Assembly: GCF_002834145.1 (NCBI RefSeq)
Contig: NZ_PHNT01000008.1
Location: 62,001 to 126,000 of the forward strand
From: Roseovarius salinarum
GTDB lineage: Bacteria > Pseudomonadota > Alphaproteobacteria > Rhodobacterales > Rhodobacteraceae
Length of the DNA: 64,000 bases
Direction: 5' to 3'
In this document: positions 1 through 7,975 of the stretch, piece after piece
How positions within the stretch are numbered: the stretch's first letter is position 1
How the letters are laid out: each line of letters starts with the position of its first letter
Position numbers and translations under genes: made by a program
The notes under the pieces: model-generated
Databases searched by the model: none
Told to the model about the DNA's origin: nothing
What the model saw: the letters and a program-made list of their open reading frames with translations, nothing else

Positions 1-830
<830 letters not shown>

Positions 831-860
831 GGCCCCACGCCGGGCTGATGCGACGAAACG

Positions 861-887
861 GGGCGGCCCCTGCGGCCGCCCTTTTTT
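861..887 (+). terminator. Intrinsic terminator of acnA
   Basis: Perfect 8-bp stem GGGCGGCC (861-868) / GGCCGCCC (874-881) with loop CCTGC, followed directly by six T residues (882-887). It starts 30 bases after the acnA stop and is correctly oriented for it. Confidence 0.92.
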
Positions 888-1103
888 CCTTGGCCCGGTC
901 ACCAACTGTGGTAGGATATCCATAATGGCGGCGTCAGACCGCCGAACAAACCCGAGGCAGAGCGCCCGCCCGACAGACCGCCCCTATCGGCCCGCGTGAC
1001 GACCGCGACGGCGTGGCCAAGGCAACGCGAGGCAGGCCACTGCCGCCAAAGGCGGGGGCAACCAGGCTTGAGCAGGCCCGAACAGGATTTTCTGCGCACG
1101 TCC

Positions 1104-1661
1104 ATGCGCCATCTGGCCGCCCTGCGCGACGCCGGGCCAAGTTCCACGTCCAACGACATACCCTTCCCCGACGGCTGGTTCGACCTGCCGCAGGATACCC
1201 TGGCCGACCTGGGCGCGATGATGTATCTCGCCGCGCTCAGCCGCTTCAACCGCACCCGCACGCTGCCGCAGGCGCTGGCACAGATCGAGCCACCGCTCCG
1301 GCTGAGCCAGTACAAGCTTTTCCGGTCCAACGGCTTTCCGCGCGCCTTCGTGACATGGGCCGGGCTGACGCACGATGCGGAGTACCGGCTGGCCATCGAT
1401 CACCAGCCGCTGCAGCCGCAGGACTGGAACAGTGGCGCCTCGAAATGGCTGATCGATCTCGTGGCGCCCTTCGGCCACGTCGAACAGGTGCTAACCCGCC
1501 TGGCCGCCAACCCCGAGGAGACGCGCGTGCGCGCGCTTTGGCACAACCGGGCCGGCACACGCTACCGCATCGTGGAATGGACCCGCGCCGATCCGGGCGG
1601 CGAAATCGCGGTCGGCTCCTACGGCGTCGGCCAGTTCCGCAGACGGCTGGCGGAGGGCTGA
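1104..1661 (+). CDS. HlyC-family toxin-activating lysine acyltransferase homologue, His replaced by Asn
   Basis: HlyC-type enzymes move fatty acyl groups from acyl-ACP to internal lysines of RTX toxins. The core here matches E. coli HlyC (recalled from memory): SQYKLF, FPRAFVTWAGLT and DWNSGASKWLIDLVAPFG align with QYVLL, YPVAYCSWANLS and DWTSGDRKWFIDWIAPFG. The catalytic Asp (HlyC D92) is kept at residue 118. Exactly 69 residues before it, the same spacing as H23-D92 in HlyC, stands Asn49 (codon AAC at 1248-1250) in SRFNRT where HlyC has SPLHRN. The active-site His therefore appears lost. The ATG at 1104 gives 185 residues; a TTG at 1068 or GTG at 996 would lengthen it. The stop is 3 bases before the VCBS-Hint gene, so the two are surely co-transcribed. 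The family assignment is good; the activity is uncertain. Confidence 0.78.
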   Translation: MRHLAALRDAGPSSTSNDIPFPDGWFDLPQDTLADLGAMMYLAALSRFNRTRTLPQALAQIEPPLRLSQYKLFRSNGFPRAFVTWAGLTHDAEYRLAIDHQPLQPQDWNSGASKWLIDLVAPFGHVEQVLTRLAANPEETRVRALWHNRAGTRYRIVEWTRADPGGEIAVGSYGVGQFRRRLAEG

Positions 1662-1664
1662 GCG

Positions 1665-2606
1665 ATGGGCTTCCCGGTCATCGGCGGCGACATCACCGGC
1701 ACCGTCACCGAGGGCAGCGGCGACCTTGTCACCGGTGATCTCGACGATGTGCTGCAACCGGACAACCCCGATGACACCTGGTCGATCACGAGCGGGGCCA
1801 GCTACGGCACGGCCTCGATCGACCCGGCGACCGGGGAGTGGTCCTATGACCTCGACGACAGCCACCCCGCGGTGAAGGCGCTGGACCCGGGCGAGACGCT
1901 GACCGACACCTTCACCGTGCTGGCCGAAGACGCCGGCGGCGGCACCGACACACAGCAGGTGACCATCACCATCAGGGGCGCGGTCTGCTTTGCCGCGGGC
2001 ACCCTGATCGAGACCGAAACCGGCCCCCGCCCGGTCGAGTCCCTCGCGGCGGGGGACCGCGTGCGCACGATGGACAACGGGTTGCAGACGTTGCGCTGGA
2101 TCGGCGCGATGCCGGTCTCGACCGCCGAGATGGCCGCCGACCCGCGCCTTGCCCCGGTGCGCATCCGTGCCGGCGCGCTCGGCCGCGGTCTGCCCGCGCG
2201 CGACCTGCGCGTGTCGCGCCAGCACCGGGTTTTCGTGCGCGCCCCGCAGGCGCGCGAGGCCTTCGGCAGCGCCGAGGCGCTGATCCCCGCGATCAAGCTG
2301 ACCGCCCTGCCCGGCGTGCGTGTGGAGACGGCACCGCGCGCCGTGGTCTACTACCACCTGCTGTTCGATCGCCACGAGATCGTTTTCAGCGAGGGCGCCC
2401 CGACGGAAAGCCTGCTGACGGCGCCGCAGGCGCTCAACAGCCTGCCCCCGGCCGCACGGGCCGAGATCATGGCGCTTTTCCCCGCGCTGGGGCATCCCGG
2501 ATACGCGGCGCGGCCGGCGCGCACCGTCGCGGAAACCGGGAAAAAGGTGCGCGCCTTCGTCGACGCGCTGGTGCGAAACGATGCGGTGCCCCTGCAGGCC
2601 GCCTGA
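1665..2606 (+). CDS. VCBS-type domain + Hint_2 domain protein
   Basis: A 313-residue protein with two parts. Residues about 8-104 form a VCBS-like beta domain (TGDLDDVLQPDNPDDTW ... GTASIDPATGEWSYDLDD), typical of large secreted adhesins. From residue 106 there is a Hedgehog/intein-type Hint_2 domain: it opens with Cys108 in VCFAAGTLIET, has RPVESLAAGDRV, and has the block-B-like His186 in RVSRQHRVFV. It ends in HLLFDRHEIVFSEGAPTES. Hint domains can perform autocatalytic cleavage; the Hint_2 group is abundant in Rhodobacterales but its role there is not settled. No classical signal peptide is visible, which would fit type I secretion. It starts 3 bases after the HlyC-like gene, and a second Hint_2 protein lies at 25909-28383. 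The domain calls are firm; the function is not. Confidence 0.85.
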   Translation: MGFPVIGGDITGTVTEGSGDLVTGDLDDVLQPDNPDDTWSITSGASYGTASIDPATGEWSYDLDDSHPAVKALDPGETLTDTFTVLAEDAGGGTDTQQVTITIRGAVCFAAGTLIETETGPRPVESLAAGDRVRTMDNGLQTLRWIGAMPVSTAEMAADPRLAPVRIRAGALGRGLPARDLRVSRQHRVFVRAPQAREAFGSAEALIPAIKLTALPGVRVETAPRAVVYYHLLFDRHEIVFSEGAPTESLLTAPQALNSLPPAARAEIMALFPALGHPGYAARPARTVAETGKKVRAFVDALVRNDAVPLQAA

Positions 2607-2792
2607 CCGCGCCGGCGGGCCCGTGGCGCGACGCGCCACCGCCCGGTTTCACGCCAGACCACACGACCTCGCCGCGGCCGCGGCGTTTCAATACCCGCGA
2701 CCCGGGGGATCCGGCGGGGGCCGGCGCCCGCACCGGCTGGCCGGCCGGCCCCGCGGTGTCACGCGGGAAATCGGAAACGGCATGGAGGTCAC

Positions 2793-2927
2793 ATGCGCAG
2801 AACGCTGATCATCGCCCAGATCGCAGCGCTGATGCTGATCGCCGTTGCCGGGGCATATGGCAGCGGCACGCCGCGCGCGCCGTGCCACAGCGAGGCCCCG
2901 CAAGGCGACACAGTCTGCCGGTACTGA
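2793..2927 (+). CDS. Small secreted or membrane-anchored protein, 44 residues
   Basis: A short open frame with ATG at 2793 and stop at 2925-2927, preceded by GGAGGT (2784-2789), a strong ribosome binding site. The product has a basic start (MRRT), one hydrophobic helix of about 18 residues (LIIAQIAALMLIAVAGAYG), and a small tail with two Cys residues. It looks like a signal peptide or single-pass anchor plus a short exported tail. It is convergent with ccmG and lies downstream of the Hint gene. No known family is recognised. The good ribosome binding site and the protein-like composition are the only support, so it needs homologues to be believed. Confidence 0.55.
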   Translation: MRRTLIIAQIAALMLIAVAGAYGSGTPRAPCHSEAPQGDTVCRY

Positions 2928-2944
2928 CCCGGCCGGCACTGTCC

Positions 2945-3481
2945 TTACTCTGCCGCCTTCTCGATGGCGGGGCGGATCGTGTTTTCCAGCACGCTGTCGG
3001 TGATCGGGCCGGCGAACCGCAGCACGATACGCCCCTGCCCGTCGATCACATAGGTTTCGGGCACGCCGTAAACACCCCAGTCGAGCGCCATGCGCCCCTT
3101 CGGATCGGCGCCGATCGCGGTGTAGGGATCGCCCAGGTTGCGCAGGAAGGTCAGCGCGTTGTCGGGCTTGTCCTTGTAGTTGACGCCATAGATGGTCACC
3201 CCCTCGCGCGCGAGCTGCTCGAGGTTCGGGTGCTCCACCCGGCACGGCGCGCACCACGACGCCCAGTAGTTGACCAGCTTCACGCCGTCGGCACGCACCT
3301 GCGCGTCCGAGACCACGGGCTTGTCGCCCAGCTGCGTCACCTCGACGGCCGGTGCGGGCTTGCCCGTCAACGCCGAGGGCAGCTCGTCGGGGTTGTCGCG
3401 GAACATCCCGAAATAGAACAAGGCCGCCAGCGCCGCGAAAATCAGCGGCGGGGCGACCATCATCGGCTTAATCCTGGCCAT
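2945..3481 (-). CDS. ccmG: Thiol:disulfide interchange protein CcmG/DsbE
   Basis: A membrane-anchored periplasmic thioredoxin of 178 residues. It reduces the apocytochrome c haem-binding cysteines during cytochrome c maturation (system I). The N terminus is a single membrane helix (residues about 8-26). The thioredoxin fold carries the active site WCAPC (residues 76-80) and the cis-Pro motif GVYGVPETYV. The acidic loop typical of CcmG lies between them. It is the last gene of the minus-strand ccmA-B-C-D-G series; its start overlaps the end of ccmD by 14 bases, indicating translational coupling. Length and motifs are normal for the family. Confidence 0.96.
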   Translation of the reverse strand: MARIKPMMVAPPLIFAALAALFYFGMFRDNPDELPSALTGKPAPAVEVTQLGDKPVVSDAQVRADGVKLVNYWASWCAPCRVEHPNLEQLAREGVTIYGVNYKDKPDNALTFLRNLGDPYTAIGADPKGRMALDWGVYGVPETYVIDGQGRIVLRFAGPITDSVLENTIRPAIEKAAE

Positions 3482-3629
3482 CGCGGCGGACCCTTTCCTC
3501 GACCTCTTCCAGCTGCGCCCGCACCCGGCGCGACCGCCAAAGGCTCAGCCCCACGAGGACGGCCAGAAGCGCGATCGACACCGCGTAGGACGACAGCACC
3601 TCGACGGCGTATTTTCCAAGCTCGGGCAT
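3468..3629 (-). CDS. ccmD: Haem exporter protein CcmD
   Basis: A 53-residue single-pass membrane protein beginning MPELGKYAVEVLSSYAVSIA, with one helix and a highly charged coiled tail (AQLEEVEERVRRDGQD). CcmD is a tiny subunit that releases holo-CcmE from the CcmABC ABC complex. It is identified by position (between ccmC and ccmG), size, topology and the characteristic aromatic/Ser-Tyr start. It starts 4 bases after the ccmC stop and overlaps ccmG by 14 bases. Too short for many gene finders but well supported by context. Confidence 0.92.
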   Translation of the reverse strand: MPELGKYAVEVLSSYAVSIALLAVLVGLSLWRSRRVRAQLEEVEERVRRDGQD

Positions 3630-3633
3630 TGCG

Positions 3634-4371
3634 TCACCTCATCCGTTCGCGGGCCAGAAGCGCGCGCATGCGCCGCGCGCGGATCTCGGTGCGGGTGCGC
3701 AGAAGCACCAGCGCGATGAACAGCAGCACGAAGCCCGCGATGCATACCAGCAGCGGCCAGTAGAACACATCGGCCACGTTCTCTTCCTTGTCCAGGCTCA
3801 GTGACGCGCCCTGGTGCAGCCCCTGGTTCCAGAAATTCACGGCATAGCGCGACAGCAGCGCGAAGACCGAGCCGACCAGGCACAGCACGCTGGTCAGGTC
3901 GGCGGCGGTGTCGTCGTTCTCGATCGCCTCCCACAGTGCCATGTAGCCCAGGTAGAACAGGAACAGGATCAGGAAGGAGGTCAATCGCGGGTCCCACGCC
4001 CACCAGGTGCCCCACATCGGCTGCCCCCAGATCGCCCCGGTGGCCAGCGCGATCACCGTCATCACGGCACCGACCGGCGCCGCCGCTCGTGCGGCCAGCG
4101 CGCTGACGTGGTGGCGCCGCACGATCCAGATGAGCGAGGTGATCAGCATCATCAGCCAGGTGTTGATCGCCATCAGCGCCGCGGGCACGTGCAGGTATAT
4201 GATCTTGACGGTCGAACCCTGCCGGTAGTCGTCGGGGGTGAAGAAGAACCCCCAGATCAGCCCGACCACGAGCGCGACGACCGACAGCACCGACACCCAG
4301 GGCAGGACCCGCTCGGTCGTGCGGATGAATTTCTTGGGATTGGCATATTCCCACAGCGCGTTCAGGTTCAT
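3634..4371 (-). CDS. ccmC: Haem ABC transporter permease CcmC
   Basis: A 245-residue inner-membrane protein with six predicted helices. CcmC presents haem to CcmE on the periplasmic side. The tryptophan-rich haem-handling motif WGTWWAWDPR is present at residues 120-129, flanked by the two expected periplasmic histidines: His61 in IYLHVPAA and His186 in WNQGLHQGAS. Length and order match the family. It is the third gene of the ccmABCDG operon, 24 bases after ccmB, and ends 4 bases before ccmD. Confidence 0.97.
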   Translation of the reverse strand: MNLNALWEYANPKKFIRTTERVLPWVSVLSVVALVVGLIWGFFFTPDDYRQGSTVKIIYLHVPAALMAINTWLMMLITSLIWIVRRHHVSALAARAAAPVGAVMTVIALATGAIWGQPMWGTWWAWDPRLTSFLILFLFYLGYMALWEAIENDDTAADLTSVLCLVGSVFALLSRYAVNFWNQGLHQGASLSLDKEENVADVFYWPLLVCIAGFVLLFIALVLLRTRTEIRARRMRALLARERMR

Positions 4372-4395
4372 GCGAGCTTTCCGATTCGTACGTGC

Positions 4396-5052
4396 CTAGC
4401 GCAGGTTGACTCTCAATACAGCAGCCGAGGCGAAAGGCAAAAGCGCGATCGTGCCGCAGCTTATGCCCGCCAGCATCAGCAGGGGCGTGGTGGTGTCCAG
4501 CCCCTCGGCGCCGCGCCGGGCCATCTCGGCGCCGAAGATCAGCGTGGGCACGTAAAGCGGCAGCACCAGCAGGCTCAGCAGCAGCCCACCGCGCTTGATC
4601 CCCACCGTCAGCGCCGCGCCGAAGGTGCCGATCACGCTCAGCGCCGGCGTGCCCAGAAGAAGCGAGAGCACCAGCGGACCGTAGCCCGCGCCGGGCAGGC
4701 TCAGCAGCAGCGCGAACAACGGCGTGGCCAGCACCAGCGGCAGGCCCGTGGTCAGCCAGTGCGCCAGCGCCTTGACGCTGACCACCGCCTCCATCGGCAG
4801 CGGTGCCGTGGCCAGCAGGTCAAGGCTGCCGTCCTCCCAGTCCAGCGCGAAGATCCGGTCGAGCGACAGCAGGCAGGCCAGCAGCGCCCCCAGCCACAGG
4901 ATCCCCGGCGCGATCGTGCCCAGAAGTGCCGTCTCGGGGCCCACGCCGAAGGGCACCAGAACCACCACGATCAGGAAGAACGCCAGCCCGAGGCCGAACC
5001 CCCCGCCCGCGCGCACCGCCAGCCGCAGGTCCCGCGTGAGAAGCGCGATCAC
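4396..5052 (-). CDS. ccmB: Haem exporter permease CcmB
   Basis: A 218-residue hydrophobic permease that forms the membrane part of the CcmAB ABC transporter, which powers release of haem-loaded CcmE. Six hydrophobic segments are visible, and the family stretch [16 protein letters not shown] lies near residue 70. The start chosen is a GTG whose bases overlap the ccmA stop (GTGA, 5049-5052). This gives the normal family length; a longer in-frame extension upstream is just the antisense-free overlap with ccmA and reads as low-complexity Arg/Gly. The GTGA overlap implies translational coupling to ccmA. Confidence 0.95.
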   Translation of the reverse strand: MIALLTRDLRLAVRAGGGFGLGLAFFLIVVVLVPFGVGPETALLGTIAPGILWLGALLACLLSLDRIFALDWEDGSLDLLATAPLPMEAVVSVKALAHWLTTGLPLVLATPLFALLLSLPGAGYGPLVLSLLLGTPALSVIGTFGAALTVGIKRGGLLLSLLVLPLYVPTLIFGAEMARRGAEGLDTTTPLLMLAGISCGTIALLPFASAAVLRVNLR

Positions 5053-5666
5053 AGGAACACCTCGTCGAAATCCTCGGCGTCGGGCGCCGCGGCGCGGAAC
5101 GCGGCCACGTCCAGCACCCGCGCCTCGGCCAGTCCGAGGTCGATGTGCGTGGCCATCAGCGCGCTGCCGCCGCCGGCCAGATGCGCGCGCACGGCGTCCG
5201 CGAAAAGCGCCACCGCGTCCACGTCCAGCGATACCGTCGGTTCGTCCAGCAGCCAGACGGGCCGGCCCGTCACCAGCAGGCGCGCCAGCCCCAGCCGCCG
5301 CTTCTGCCCGGCCGACAGCGCGCCGGCCTGCCGATCCGCCAGCGGGCACAACTCGAAGGCATCCAGCGCCGGGCCGATCGCGCCCTGCCCGAAGACGCGC
5401 GCCCAGAAGGTCAGGTTCTCGGATACCGTCAGCGTCGCCTTGAGCCCGTCGGCATGGCCGGCATAGACCATCGACTCGGGCGGCGCCTCCACCCGTCCCG
5501 CGCGGGCGGGTTGCAAACCGGCGACCGTGCGCAGCAGTGTCGTCTTGCCGATGCCGTTGGGCCCGCGCAACACGACCGCTTCGCCGGGGCGCAGAGCGAA
5601 ACTCAGCCCCTCCAGCACGGCCACCCCGCCGCGCGTCACGGTCAGATCGGACACATGTACCGTCAT
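5049..5666 (-). CDS. ccmA: Haem exporter ATP-binding protein CcmA
   Basis: The ABC ATPase of the CcmAB complex, 205 residues. Walker A GPNGIGKT sits at 35-42, the ABC signature LSAGQ at 117-121, and Walker B VWLLDEP around 137-143, followed by the SLD loop. The start [10 protein letters not shown] is chosen because upstream residues ([16 protein letters not shown]) look non-coding. It is the first gene of ccmABCDG, so the operon promoter should lie in the 173-bp divergent gap shared with the small Cys/His protein at 5840. I see no clear regulator site in that gap. Confidence 0.96.
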   Translation of the reverse strand: MTVHVSDLTVTRGGVAVLEGLSFALRPGEAVVLRGPNGIGKTTLLRTVAGLQPARAGRVEAPPESMVYAGHADGLKATLTVSENLTFWARVFGQGAIGPALDAFELCPLADRQAGALSAGQKRRLGLARLLVTGRPVWLLDEPTVSLDVDAVALFADAVRAHLAGGGSALMATHIDLGLAEARVLDVAAFRAAAPDAEDFDEVFL

Positions 5667-5839
5667 GCGCGCAGCCCTAGCCCAAAGGCGTGGCAGGCGA
5701 AAGCGCTCAAAGGTCGCAACGCGCCGCCGACGCCCCATCGGGTCACGCTTTCACCCCGGCCAAGGGTATTCCCCGCGCGCCCGCGATGCGATAAAATGAC
5801 ATGGCGCGGCGCGCGCGCCGCCAGAAACCACCGGATTCC

Positions 5840-6160
5840 ATGCAACGCCTTCTCGGACTTTTCCTTGCCCTGGCCATGTTGATCGCGCCGCTCGCCGCGA
5901 CGACGCAGGCGGGCGAGGCGCATGCGCACCCGGTTGCCGCGACGGCCGCGATGAACACGGAAGCCGGCGCGGTCGAGACCTGCTGCGAGGCCGCCGGCCA
6001 TCACGCCGGCACGAGCTGCCCGATGCTCGTCTTCCTCCTGCCCGGCGCACCGGTCGTGCCCGGTGCCGACCCGGAGGTTTCGCGACTGCCGCGCCCCGGC
6101 AACGTCAGCTTCCGCGCGGTGGTGCCCGCCGGCCTGTTCGATCCGCCGCGCGCCACCTGA
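5840..6160 (+). CDS. Small secreted Cys/His-rich protein
   Basis: A 106-residue protein with a clear signal peptide (MQRLLGLFLALAMLIAPLAA, cleavage near residue 24). The mature chain is rich in possible metal ligands: HAHP near 28, CC at 48-49, GHH at 53-55 and Cys60. It resembles the periplasmic DUF2946-like or CopL-like small proteins found next to copper-handling genes, but I cannot assign it firmly. The gene lies 126 bases upstream of a DUF411 protein on the same strand, which supports a role in copper binding. The ATG at 5840 is preferred over one at 5801 because it opens directly into the signal peptide. Confidence 0.72.
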   Translation: MQRLLGLFLALAMLIAPLAATTQAGEAHAHPVAATAAMNTEAGAVETCCEAAGHHAGTSCPMLVFLLPGAPVVPGADPEVSRLPRPGNVSFRAVVPAGLFDPPRAT

Positions 6161-6286
6161 ACCGCGCCAGCATCGCCCCCGGGGCCGTCCGAGCCCCGGA
6201 CCATTCCCGCATTCCGGTCAATGACACCGCAGGGTGGCCGCGCCACCGTTGAACGGCCGATCCCCGCGAACCGAAGGACGATACCC

Positions 6287-6802
6287 ATGAACAGGACTGT
6301 CAAACTCACCGCCATGCTCGCCGCGGCCGGCGTCGCCGCCGCCGGCGTCATGCTGACACGCACAGGCGGCCCCGAAACGCCGGCGCAGGCCGGCGCGGTC
6401 TCCGCCCAGAGCGCGCCCGCAGACGCGCCCGTGATGCATGTGACGAAAACGCCGACCTGCGGCTGCTGCAGCGCCTGGGTGGACCTGGCCCGCGCACGCG
6501 ACTGGCGCGTCGAGGTCGAGGACACCCCCGATTACGTCGGCATGAAACAGGCGGCCGAGGTGCCCGAACGCCTGTGGGCCTGCCACACGGCCAAGATCGC
6601 GGGCTACACCGTCGAGGGGCACGTTCCCTTCGAGGCGATCCGCAAGCTGCTGGACGAGCGCCCCGACATCGAGGGCATCTCGGTGCCCGGAATGCCGGCG
6701 GGCTCGCCCGGGATGGGCACCGACCCCGACGCCGTCTACGACGTGATCGCCTATGGCGGCGCGGCGGGCGACGGAGCCGTTTTCTACACCGCCGGCCGGT
6801 AA
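6287..6802 (+). CDS. DUF411 metal-binding protein
   Basis: A 171-residue exported protein. A signal peptide or anchor covers residues 1-25, followed by an Ala/Gly linker and a DUF411 domain from about residue 49. The hallmarks are the CGCC motif (58-61) in TPTCGCCSAWV, the ACHT pair (99-100), and EGHVPFEAI (110-118). DUF411 proteins are thioredoxin-like metal binders repeatedly found with copper resistance genes. The start ATG has GAAGGA about 10 bases upstream. With the Cys/His-rich gene upstream, it probably forms a small copper-protection unit. The C terminus also has an unusual PGMPAGSPGMG stretch that could add Met ligands. Confidence 0.88.
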   Translation: MNRTVKLTAMLAAAGVAAAGVMLTRTGGPETPAQAGAVSAQSAPADAPVMHVTKTPTCGCCSAWVDLARARDWRVEVEDTPDYVGMKQAAEVPERLWACHTAKIAGYTVEGHVPFEAIRKLLDERPDIEGISVPGMPAGSPGMGTDPDAVYDVIAYGGAAGDGAVFYTAGR

Positions 6803-6843
6803 GGCCGGCCGCCCCGGCGGCGTCCCCGCGGGATGCCGCCGGA

Positions 6844-7212
6844 TCAGCCGGCGGAATCGCCCACCGGCAGCAGCGCCACGGCGACGCGCCGCCCCTCGGC
6901 CAGCAGCACGTTGTAGCTTCGGGCGGCGGCGGGCGAGTGCATCGTCTCCACCCCCATACCCGCGTCCTCCAGCCTCTCGCGCAGGCCGGCGGGGACATGG
7001 GCGATCTCGCCGCCGGTGCCGATGAACAGCACGTCGATCGCATCCGACAGTGCCAGAAGCGTGTCGGCATCCTCGAACCCGCCCCAGGGGCCCGCACCCT
7101 CTGCTGTCACGCAGATTGGGCCCGCCATCGCCTGTCCGCCCACGCGGAAGAAGCCGGGCCCGTAGCCGTCGATCGGCGTGGCCGCGGAGAAGGTGATCTC
7201 GCTGAGTCGCAT
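6844..7212 (-). CDS. Mth938-like domain protein (DUF498)
   Basis: A 122-residue cytoplasmic protein of the Mth938/DUF498 fold. Recognisable parts are the N-terminal ITFSAATPIDGYGPGFFRVG, the central VLFIGTGGEI and the C-terminal ARSYNVLLAEGRRVAVALLP. The family is found from bacteria to the mitochondrial NDUFAF3 complex I assembly factor, but the bacterial function is unknown. It is the last gene of the yajC-secDF-tauE-Mth938 operon, starting 1 base after the tauE stop. In alphaproteobacteria this family often sits behind secDF, so the position is typical. Confidence 0.9.
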   Translation of the reverse strand: MRLSEITFSAATPIDGYGPGFFRVGGQAMAGPICVTAEGAGPWGGFEDADTLLALSDAIDVLFIGTGGEIAHVPAGLRERLEDAGMGVETMHSPAAARSYNVLLAEGRRVAVALLPVGDSAG

Positions 7213-7213
7213 G

Positions 7214-7975
7214 TCATCCTCCGTTGTCCCAGATCGGCAGGCCGGTCAGCACGGCCCCGAAGATCACCGCGTATGCAATGCCGCGGTAAAGCCGTTCGTG
7301 GGCCGGGTCGAACAGCGCCTGGCCGATCATGGTGGTAATGAAATAGGGCACGCAAAGCACCGCCGCCAGAACCAAGAGGTACAGATCGGTCACGCCGCGC
7401 AGCAGCAGCGTGCCCACGATCACCACGTCAAGTGCCGACAGCACCAGGATCGTGTTGGCCCGCACCGACTGCACGCCCGCCCGGCCGGCAAGGTAGAACA
7501 GGATCACCACCGGCCCGGTCAGCCCCGTCATGCCGCCCACGATGCCCGCCCCCGCGCCGATGCCCGCCAGTCCGCGGGCCCGCACGCGCCCGGTGTAACG
7601 CCAGCCGGCGACAAGCGCGCCCAGCGTGACCAGCGTCACGCCGGCGGCAATCCACCGCACGGTCACCGCGTCCAGCCCCTGCAGCGCCATGACGCCCAGC
7701 GGCACGGTCACCGCCGCCGCCAGCCCGAGGATGCCGGATTCCCGCCGGTCGGCCTGCCCCCAGGCGCGCGGCAGAAGCACCGCCATGCTGGCCACGCCCG
7801 TAAGCGTGATCAGCGCCACGACCTGCGGCGGCGCCAGGAAGATGCCCGCCACCGGCACGAAGATCAGCGCGGTGCCGAAGCCGGTGAACCCGCGAATGAT
7901 CCCCGCCCCGGCCAGCGTCACCAGAAGCCAGGGCAGCCCCGGCGTCGCCAGGACCGCGTCGAGCGTGTCAGGCAT
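7214..7975 (-). CDS. TauE/SafE-family permease (sulfite/sulfonate exporter type)
   Basis: A 253-residue integral membrane protein with about eight hydrophobic helices. It has the TauE/SafE hallmark near the N terminus (GIIRGFTGFGTALIFVPVAG) and its half-repeat GAGAGIVGGMTGLTGPVVIL in the middle. Members export sulfite, sulfoacetate and other organic anions; the substrate here is unknown. Its start overlaps the 3' end of secDF by 8 bases, and it ends 1 base before the Mth938 gene. This coupling to secDF is a chromosomal arrangement rather than evidence for a role in secretion. Confidence 0.9.
   Translation of the reverse strand: MPDTLDAVLATPGLPWLLVTLAGAGIIRGFTGFGTALIFVPVAGIFLAPPQVVALITLTGVASMAVLLPRAWGQADRRESGILGLAAAVTVPLGVMALQGLDAVTVRWIAAGVTLVTLGALVAGWRYTGRVRARGLAGIGAGAGIVGGMTGLTGPVVILFYLAGRAGVQSVRANTILVLSALDVVIVGTLLLRGVTDLYLLVLAAVLCVPYFITTMIGQALFDPAHERLYRGIAYAVIFGAVLTGLPIWDNGG

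Noticed and set aside
996..1103. GTG at 996 as start of the HlyC-like gene
   Set aside because: The extra 36 residues look non-coding. The ATG at 1104 is preferred, with TTG 1068 left as an option.
3814..5466. Long plus-strand frame through the ccm genes
   Set aside because: Arg/Gln/His-rich shadow; ccmA, ccmB and ccmC on the minus strand are complete.
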